From contig NZ_QMFB01000007.1 of assembly GCF_003285015.1 (NCBI RefSeq), positions 248,001 to 312,000 on the forward strand: 64,000 bases of DNA, given 5' to 3'. This DNA is from Paenibacillus contaminans (GTDB lineage Bacteria > Bacillota > Bacilli > Paenibacillales > NBRC-103111). Below, in pieces: positions 59,321 to 64,000 of this stretch. Under the pieces are notes generated by a model. The model was given only the letters and a program-made list of their open reading frames with translations. It ran no database searches and had not been told where the DNA came from. The translations under genes were made by a program, and so were the position numbers. How positions within the stretch are numbered: position 1 is the stretch's first letter; every line of letters starts with the position of its first letter.

Positions 59321-60142
59321 TTGAAATCCAGTTTAATAACAATAATCGTAAAGGAGCGCTGTGACATAAGCCAATTTGTGAGATCCGACATCCTGGCGGC
59401 CCTGGATGCGGAGCGCCGGGCGATGGGCACGCCGTCTGCCGGCGGTGACGTAGTCGTGGAGCGTACCGGGGATGGATCGGAGTGCAGGATCGTGTTCTCC
59501 AGTTGTCCAGCGGAGGAGATCAATGAACTGATCCGCCGGGAGCGGGACGCCGCTGTAGCCGGCGGCTATAGTCTGGAGTGGAAGTACTACGGCCACGACA
59601 CGCCCGTAGAACTTCCCGAGCGGCTCGTCGCCGCCGGGTTCGAGGCTGACGACGAGGAGGAGGTGCTGGTTCTGCCGCTGGACGAGGCATCGCTGGCCAC
59701 CTTCGGTGACGTCGATAGGTACGATATCAGGATCGTCCGGGACGAGCGCGATCTGGCCGACTACGCCGAGGTGTCCCGCGAAATTGGCAGGCGAAACGTG
59801 GAGGAAGAACGGCGCGCGCTGGCTCTGAAGTTGAAGGAGAGTCTGGACGAGATGAGCATCCACATCGCCTACGTGGACGGCGAGCCCGTCGCCTGTGGGC
59901 GAGTCTACTTCCGAACCGGCGGGTCATACGCCGAACTGACCGGGGGCCGCACCAAGACCACACACCGGCGACAAGGCCATTTTACCGCGCTGGTCGCCTC
60001 GAGGTTGCAGGAAGCCCGTGACCGCGGTCGGACGCATGCTTTCGTCGACGCGTTGCCGACTTCCGCGCCGATCCTGCGCAAGCAAGGCTTCCAGTTCGTG
60101 ACGTGGACGCGGCCGTTCGTGTTGGAGCAACCGCCGAAGTGA
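59321..60142 (+). CDS. GNAT N-acetyltransferase, GC-rich
   Basis: A 273-residue two-part GNAT. The N-terminal half is Asp/Glu-rich. The C-terminal half carries the acetyl-CoA site (THRRQGHFTALVASRLQEARDRG) after YAELTGGRTKT, and ends VDALPTSAPILRKQGFQFVTWTRPF. The region from 59380 is much richer in G and C than its neighbours and uses GC-ending codons (GCC, GAC, CGG, CTG), which suggests transfer from a high-GC donor. The TTG start lacks a strong ribosome binding site. Acceptor unknown. Confidence 0.8.
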   Translation: MKSSLITIIVKERCDISQFVRSDILAALDAERRAMGTPSAGGDVVVERTGDGSECRIVFSSCPAEEINELIRRERDAAVAGGYSLEWKYYGHDTPVELPERLVAAGFEADDEEEVLVLPLDEASLATFGDVDRYDIRIVRDERDLADYAEVSREIGRRNVEEERRALALKLKESLDEMSIHIAYVDGEPVACGRVYFRTGGSYAELTGGRTKTTHRRQGHFTALVASRLQEARDRGRTHAFVDALPTSAPILRKQGFQFVTWTRPFVLEQPPK

Positions 60143-60188
60143 GCGGAACTTTGCTGCGCTAACGGGTACATTAGCTCAATAAAACTTG

Positions 60189-60227
60189 AAACGGCAGCCG
60201 GCCAGAACAACCGGCTGCCGTTTCTCA
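60189..60227 (+). terminator. Terminator after GNAT gene (GGCTGCCG family)
   Basis: AAACGGCAGCCGG pairs with CCGGCTGCCGTTT (13 bp), followed by CTCAAC. Confidence 0.8.
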
Positions 60228-60278
60228 ACTACTATGAAAGAACGGATTAACTTTCACTCTCTGTTGTTTTTATTCGGA

Positions 60279-60307
60279 TTGAGGCTGTCCGCTTCATTGC
60301 ATATAAT
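60279..60307 (+). promoter_or_regulatory. Sigma-A promoter for ECF sigma gene
   Basis: TTGAGG (60279-60284), 17 nt, TATAAT (60302-60307), 42 nt before the start codon. Confidence 0.7.
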
Positions 60308-60348
60308 GAAGGTACCACCCTTCGGGTAGATCGTTAAGGGAGGCCGCG

Positions 60349-61305
60349 ATGAACGAGACCGCATTTGACGAACCATTATTTGCAAGCTTGAAGCCGGGCT
60401 TAACCTCGTTCTGTTACCGAATGCTAGGCTCCATGGACGATGCGGACGATGCCGTTCAGGAGACGAGTATTCGGGTCTGGCAGAGTTGGAGCACGTTCAG
60501 ACAGGATTCCTCGTTCAAAACTTGGGTCTATCGGATCGCCTCCAACCTGTGCTTGGACAAGCTGAGACAATCCAAACGCCGCGCGCTTCCCGTTGACCTG
60601 TTCGACCCGGCCTTCGCCATCGTCGAGCCGCGCGACACGTTGCCGGACTCTGCCTGGATCTGGCCATCTCCCGACTTTGGGGGCAATCCGGAGGATCGGC
60701 TCGTCCGCAGAGATACCCTTAAACTGTGCTTCATCGCTCTCCTGCAGACCTTGCCTCCGCGGCAGCGCGCGGTACTCATTTTGAAGGATGTATTTGAATG
60801 GTCCTCCAAGCAGATCGCGGAAACGTTGGCGATGTCGCCGGCAGCGGTGAACAGCGCCTTGCAAAGAGCCCGAGAGACGATGGACCGGGCGCAGCTTCGC
60901 TCGGATGAGCTCAGCAGCATGGACGTTCAACCGGAGCAGCAATTGCTGTCCCGGTATGTGGAGGCCTTCGAGCAATTCGATATTGCTGCGCTAGTCGCGT
61001 TGTTCCACGAGGAAGGCTGCATGTCGATGCCGCCCTTCGAGATGTGGATCCGCGGCAAGGAAGATTTATCCGCCTTCTATTCGCTTACTCGCTGGCATTG
61101 CGAAGGTTCTCGATTTGTACCCATTACGGTGAATGGCGGTTATCCGGCGTTGGCCCAGTACATGCCGGGCAAAGAGGGCTCTGGCCTGGTACCCTGGGGC
61201 ATCCACATCATCGAAACCAAAGAAAATCAAATCCTGCACGTTCAAAACTTCATTCATACGCCATTATTTTCGCGATTTGGGCTGCCTGAGCGAATTGACC
61301 AATGA
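60349..61305 (+). CDS. ECF sigma factor with C-terminal SnoaL-like domain (SigG/SigJ-type)
   Basis: A 318-residue sigma-70 family protein. Region 2 (residues 15-85) reads LTSFCYRMLGSMDDADDAVQETSIRVWQSW in order and FKTWVYRIASNLCLDKLRQ. Region 4 (about 125-180) reads TLPPRQRAVLILKDVFEWSSKQIAETLAMS. A SnoaL-type domain follows (about 205-310, YVEAFEQFDIAALVALFHEEGCMSMPPFEMWIRG). Such ECF factors usually have no anti-sigma gene, and the extra domain controls activity. AAGGGAGG precedes the ATG. The SRPBCC gene follows at 76 nt. Confidence 0.9.
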   Translation: MNETAFDEPLFASLKPGLTSFCYRMLGSMDDADDAVQETSIRVWQSWSTFRQDSSFKTWVYRIASNLCLDKLRQSKRRALPVDLFDPAFAIVEPRDTLPDSAWIWPSPDFGGNPEDRLVRRDTLKLCFIALLQTLPPRQRAVLILKDVFEWSSKQIAETLAMSPAAVNSALQRARETMDRAQLRSDELSSMDVQPEQQLLSRYVEAFEQFDIAALVALFHEEGCMSMPPFEMWIRGKEDLSAFYSLTRWHCEGSRFVPITVNGGYPALAQYMPGKEGSGLVPWGIHIIETKENQILHVQNFIHTPLFSRFGLPERIDQ

Positions 61306-61381
61306 ATTTCGTCATTGGCTTACGTCTATATCATTGAGAATAACCAAACGACGAATATCATGAGAGAGGTGTCTATTTAAA

Positions 61382-61807
61382 ATGGAAACGAGTCAACCGA
61401 CGAAAGTAACCGTGCAAGCCGTCATTCAAGCCCCTGTCGAGAAGGTATGGCGCTATTGGACCGAGCCGGATCACATCACGAAGTGGAATCAAGCGTCCGA
61501 GGACTGGCATGCACCGAGAGCCGAAAACGATCTGCGGGTCGGCGGCATGTTTCTGACACGGATGGAAGCGAAGGATGTCAGCATGGGCTTTGATTTTGGC
61601 GGCATCTACGATGTCGTGAATCGGCATGAGGCGATCGGCTACACCATGGAAGACGGAAGAAGAGTGGATATTGCATTCGTCGATCAAGGGAATGAGACGA
61701 AGGTCATTGAAACGTTCGACGCGGAAAGCTCCAATCCCGTCGAGTTCCAGCAAGCGGGCTGGCAAGCGATCATGGACAATTTCAAAGCCTATACCGAACA
61801 AAACTAA
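61382..61807 (+). CDS. AHSA1/SRPBCC-family protein
   Basis: A 141-residue START-like protein: VQAVIQAPVEKVWRYWTEPDHITKWNQASEDWH and GFDFGGIYDVVNRHEAIGYTM with the final GWQAIMDNFKAY helix. Members bind hydrophobic ligands or act in stress. It follows the ECF sigma gene in the same direction and may be cotranscribed. GAGAGGTG precedes the ATG. Confidence 0.9.
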   Translation: METSQPTKVTVQAVIQAPVEKVWRYWTEPDHITKWNQASEDWHAPRAENDLRVGGMFLTRMEAKDVSMGFDFGGIYDVVNRHEAIGYTMEDGRRVDIAFVDQGNETKVIETFDAESSNPVEFQQAGWQAIMDNFKAYTEQN

Positions 61808-61818
61808 TCATCGCGAAG

Positions 61819-61855
61819 AAGACGCCGGGGAAGATGCCCGGCGTCTTTCTTTTTG
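61819..61855 (+). terminator. Rho-independent terminator after AHSA1 gene
   Basis: AAGACGCCGGG pairs with CCCGGCGTCTT, followed by TCTTTTTG. Confidence 0.9.
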
Positions 61856-61880
61856 AACCCTAGTACGAGCGTGCTCTCCG

Positions 61881-61912
61881 TTAACCTTACCCTTAACCTT
61901 AACCTTAACCTT
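61881..61912. repeat. Hexanucleotide tandem repeat (TTAACC)n
   Basis: About five units of TTAACC (one with a C inserted) sit at the 3' end of the minus-strand VOC gene. The stop codon TAA of that gene lies inside the repeat. Confidence 0.9.
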
Positions 61913-62321
61913 GTGCCGCATCCATGTTCATGTAGTTAATGGCCCACAGATGGCCGTCCAAGTCCACAAAGCCCCAATGATACATGAACCCATGATCTTC
62001 AGGTTCAGCGTGCAATTTCCCGCCCAAGGAGACCGCGGTATTCACGATTTCATCGACCTTTTCCCGGCTCTCGAAGGCCAATGCGATCGTCATCTGCGCA
62101 TACTTGCTCGTATCGACGGATTCCTTCTCCGTGAGCGTATTAAAGAATGCTTGATTGATCAGCATGACCTGCAGGTTGTCGCCGATCACGATGGCTACCG
62201 AATTCTCGTTCTCGGGGAATTGCGGGTTGAGCTCGAATCCGAGTCCGGTGAAGAACGCTTTCGATTGTTCTACGTTTTTTACAGGCAGGTTGAAGCTCGT
62301 GAATGCGGACGTTAATGCCAT
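61905..62321 (-). CDS. VOC-family protein
   Basis: A 138-residue single-domain VOC protein: FNLPVKNVEQSKAFFTGLGF, then QVMLINQAFFNTL and the end GFVDLDGHLWAINYMNMDAAQG. It belongs to the lactoylglutathione-lyase-like group commonly found near AHSA1 and ECF genes. ATG 62321 has AGAGGTG 9 nt upstream on the minus strand. It is convergent with the AHSA1 gene. Confidence 0.85.
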   Translation of the reverse strand: MALTSAFTSFNLPVKNVEQSKAFFTGLGFELNPQFPENENSVAIVIGDNLQVMLINQAFFNTLTEKESVDTSKYAQMTIALAFESREKVDEIVNTAVSLGGKLHAEPEDHGFMYHWGFVDLDGHLWAINYMNMDAAQG

Positions 62322-62459
62322 TTTCAAAACACCTCTTCGTCAAATTAGTTTGTGTTCATTTGTGCCTTCGTTTATATAGACGACAGCCGATCCGGGAATT
62401 CATCGGTCTCATGGATTCGGAAGCGTAAATTTTGAAAATAACACGGAATGAGGAATGGT

Positions 62460-62852
62460 ATGGAAATTCTTTTCCATGCTAACATTTCTCCTGTTCTCTT
62501 CACGAATCGTACGTTTTGCTTATCTACAGTTCGTCGAGGGTCCGAGTCTCTAGGAACGCCAGACAAGCATGATCACGAAGGGCTTATCCATCCCGCCCAT
62601 CCGCGGCAATATTTACGATTCGGCGGGACCGCGGATCGCATATTCGATCTCAACTCCAGTCCCTATACTTTACTTTCAAAACAGGCATTAAGCAAGAAGC
62701 GGCGGAGGCACTGGCTGCAATTGCATGAAAACCGCCTTTTACTCATCGAGATCGACGTAAGGATATACGAAGTCCTAATCCTATGGACGGGCGACAACAC
62801 CGAAGAATGGGCGTACATGAACGATATGAAACGATGGATTGACGTCGAATAA
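62460..62852 (+). CDS. Hypothetical protein (about 130 aa)
   Basis: GAGGAATGGT precedes ATG 62460. The C-terminal half is the most protein-like (LSKKRRRHWLQLHENRLLLIEI, VLILWTGDNTEEWAYMNDM). The terminator stem starts inside its last codons, which supports a real gene end. The first 60 residues look poorly ordered and may be a wrong frame. No family recognised. Confidence 0.35.
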   Translation: MEILFHANISPVLFTNRTFCLSTVRRGSESLGTPDKHDHEGLIHPAHPRQYLRFGGTADRIFDLNSSPYTLLSKQALSKKRRRHWLQLHENRLLLIEIDVRIYEVLILWTGDNTEEWAYMNDMKRWIDVE

Positions 62853-62865
62853 TCGGCGTCTTTTT
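62841..62865 (+). terminator. Terminator overlapping the hypothetical gene's stop
   Basis: GACGTCG, 6-nt loop containing the stop TAA, CGGCGTC, then TTTTT. Confidence 0.8.
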
Positions 62866-62948
62866 CGTTTTGATAGTAAAATTCAAAGGCAATCAAGAAT
62901 GGCTGCATGTGGAATGGGGAACGGGTGTAAGAAAATTACAGGACTCTA

Positions 62949-62977
62949 TCGACAAAAAGATTCTACTCCAGTAGAAT
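62949..62977 (+). promoter_or_regulatory. Promoter of BlaI/BlaR-like operon
   Basis: TCGACA (62949-62954), 17 nt, TAGAAT (62972-62977). The first operator palindrome covers the -10 box. Confidence 0.6.
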
Positions 62978-63006
62978 ATTAATATGTGATTCTACAGCAG
63001 TAGAAT
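62960..63006 (+). promoter_or_regulatory. Two BlaI-type operator palindromes
   Basis: ATTCTACTCCAGTAGAAT (62960-62977) and ATTCTACAGCAGTAGAAT (62989-63006) are nearly identical palindromes 29 bp apart, between the promoter and the BlaI start. They fit two dimer sites of a BlaI/MecI-like repressor. Confidence 0.85.
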
Positions 63007-63029
63007 AATATTGAACGAGGTGTATTCAT

Positions 63030-63389
63030 TTGGTTATGAAGCTATTCGACAGCGAACTTAATATTATGGAAATCTTGTGGAGAGATGGCGATACCCCCGC
63101 AAAGAGAATTGCAGAAATTACAAAAGAAAAAGTAGGTTGGAGTAAAACAACAACGTATACCATCATCAAGAGATGCCTTGATAAAGGGGCGATTGAACGA
63201 CGGGAACCTAATTTCGTTTGCCATGCGCTTGTTACACGAGAGCAAGCGCAAGAACACGAAACAACAGAGTTGATTAATAAAATGTATGATGGCGCCCCCG
63301 ACAGACTGATTGCTTCATTGTTGGGACACAAACGACTGTCGACAGAAGAAATTAGCCGCTTAAAACGTCTTATCGATAGCATGGAGTGA
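63030..63389 (+). CDS. BlaI/MecI/CopY-family repressor
   Basis: A 119-residue winged-helix repressor: FDSELNIMEILWRDGDTPAKRIAEI, then GWSKTTTYTIIKRCLDKGAIERRE, and the C-terminal dimer region SLLGHKRLSTEEISRLKRLID. TTG 63030 has CGAGGTG at 8 nt. It controls itself and the M56 gene through the two operators. In this group such pairs answer to cell-wall antibiotics or unknown signals; no beta-lactamase gene lies within the window. Confidence 0.9.
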   Translation: MVMKLFDSELNIMEILWRDGDTPAKRIAEITKEKVGWSKTTTYTIIKRCLDKGAIERREPNFVCHALVTREQAQEHETTELINKMYDGAPDRLIASLLGHKRLSTEEISRLKRLIDSME

Positions 63390-63398
63390 GGTGAGGGA

Positions 63399-64000
63399 AT
63401 GTCGTTACTTCAAATAAGTACCTCGGCTTCTGTTTTTATACTTGCAGTTATTTTCTTACGTTCCTTGCTTATTCACAAGCTGCCCAAAATGACCTTTATG
63501 TTTCTTTGGGGTGTTGCATTAATTCAATTGCTTGTACCTGTTTCCGTTCAATCGCAATTTAGCATTTTTACGGTAGCGGAACATTTAAGCAGAATGGTTA
63601 CAGTGCCAAAATTGATTCCCACGTCAGAAAGTTCAACATTTGTTAATGGAACTACGGTAATCATGCCACCAATTACAGAACATGTGACCGCGCCGATTAT
63701 GCCATTGGAGACGGCTTCACATATATCGCCTATTGTTTGGGTGTGGTTAGTTGGTTTTACGTTATGTGCTTTATTTTTTATCATTCCGCATTTAAGGTAT
63801 CACAAAATCTACAAAATGGCTTTGCCTATTAGAAACGACTTTATAAGAAGATGGCAGCATTCAAATTTGTTATGGAGAGATGTTCAAATCAGGCAACTAG
63901 ATCATATTTCAACTCCGCTTACATACGGTATTTTTCGTCCTGTTGTACTCTTGCCGAAAAATTTAGATTATGACGATGAGAAACAACTTGCGCTTATCCT
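63399..64000 (+). CDS. M56/BlaR1-like membrane metallopeptidase, 3' end outside window
   Basis: ATG 63399 with GAGGTGAGGGA upstream opens a frame running off the right edge. Hydrophobic segments occur at about residues 5-22, 30-48 and 115-135. The reading HISTPLTYGIFRPVVLLP followed by KNLDYDDEKQLALIL is the stretch just before the HExxH zinc motif of M56/BlaR1 proteins, which lies beyond the window. It senses a signal and cleaves the BlaI-type repressor. The gene sits 9 nt after the BlaI stop. Confidence 0.85.
   Translation, partial: MSLLQISTSASVFILAVIFLRSLLIHKLPKMTFMFLWGVALIQLLVPVSVQSQFSIFTVAEHLSRMVTVPKLIPTSESSTFVNGTTVIMPPITEHVTAPIMPLETASHISPIVWVWLVGFTLCALFFIIPHLRYHKIYKMALPIRNDFIRRWQHSNLLWRDVQIRQLDHISTPLTYGIFRPVVLLPKNLDYDDEKQLALI

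Overview
The window is chromosomal DNA from a spore-former-type Firmicute, most likely family Paenibacillaceae (Paenibacillus, Cohnella or a relative). Evidence: strong GGAGG-type ribosome binding sites, frequent TTG/GTG starts, S-layer homology (SLH) domains, a YesM/YesN-type two-component pair next to a CUT1 sugar transporter that lacks its own ATPase, a bacillibactin-type AraC/FeuA-like gene, and many small paralogous DinB, VOC and GNAT genes. No rRNA, tRNA, CRISPR array or prophage was recognised. Genus assignment is inference.

Layout. 1-5.3 kb: 3' part of a polyprenyl diphosphate synthase, a zinc-ribbon/LRR membrane protein, a SUKH protein, a DUF4304-like protein and a DinB protein. 5.4-9.4 kb: a Fur-boxed AraC regulator joined in frame to a siderophore-binding lipoprotein, with a promoter, Fur box and ribosome binding site buried in the joint; then a small acetyltransferase and a pirin. 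9.5-12.6 kb: a likely operon of GDPD, a 37-residue membrane protein, and a VanR/VanS-like pair. 12.7-24.1 kb: accessory small genes (SUKH, VOC, TetR/YqeB, a BtrH-like protein, GNAT, a FAD oxidoreductase, hypotheticals) and two genes each broken by one in-frame TAG.

24.3-54.9 kb is a polysaccharide-processing region. It encodes a heparinase II/III-like lyase, a TIM-barrel-like partner, an AraC regulator, two pectate-lyase-3-like beta-helix proteins with a 161-bp MITE between them, a 1522-residue SLH-anchored DUF4091 protein, a secreted DUF6273-like protein, a YesN/YesM pair with a doubled sensor region, a solute-binding lipoprotein with two permeases, a LamG protein with a beta-propeller inserted, and a 1317-residue secreted protein with a carbohydrate-binding array inserted in a helical domain. 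A plausible scheme is that surface and secreted enzymes cut an acidic or complex polysaccharide, the ABC transporter imports oligosaccharides, cytoplasmic lyase and barrel proteins finish degradation, and the two-component system senses substrate. The substrate cannot be read from sequence. A WYL regulator, a VOC gene and a perfect 18-bp inverted-repeat operator interrupt the block at 39.4-41.0 kb.

55-64 kb: a His/Pro-rich repeat protein, AraC plus a membrane protein, an intact dihydrofolate-reductase-family gene beside the debris of another, a GC-rich GNAT of possible foreign origin, an ECF sigma factor with a C-terminal SnoaL-like domain, an AHSA1/SRPBCC protein, a VOC protein, and a BlaI/M56 (BlaR1-like) system with two operator palindromes, cut by the window end. 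Many genes end in hairpins sharing a GGCTGCCG/CGGCAGCC stem, a dispersed terminator family.
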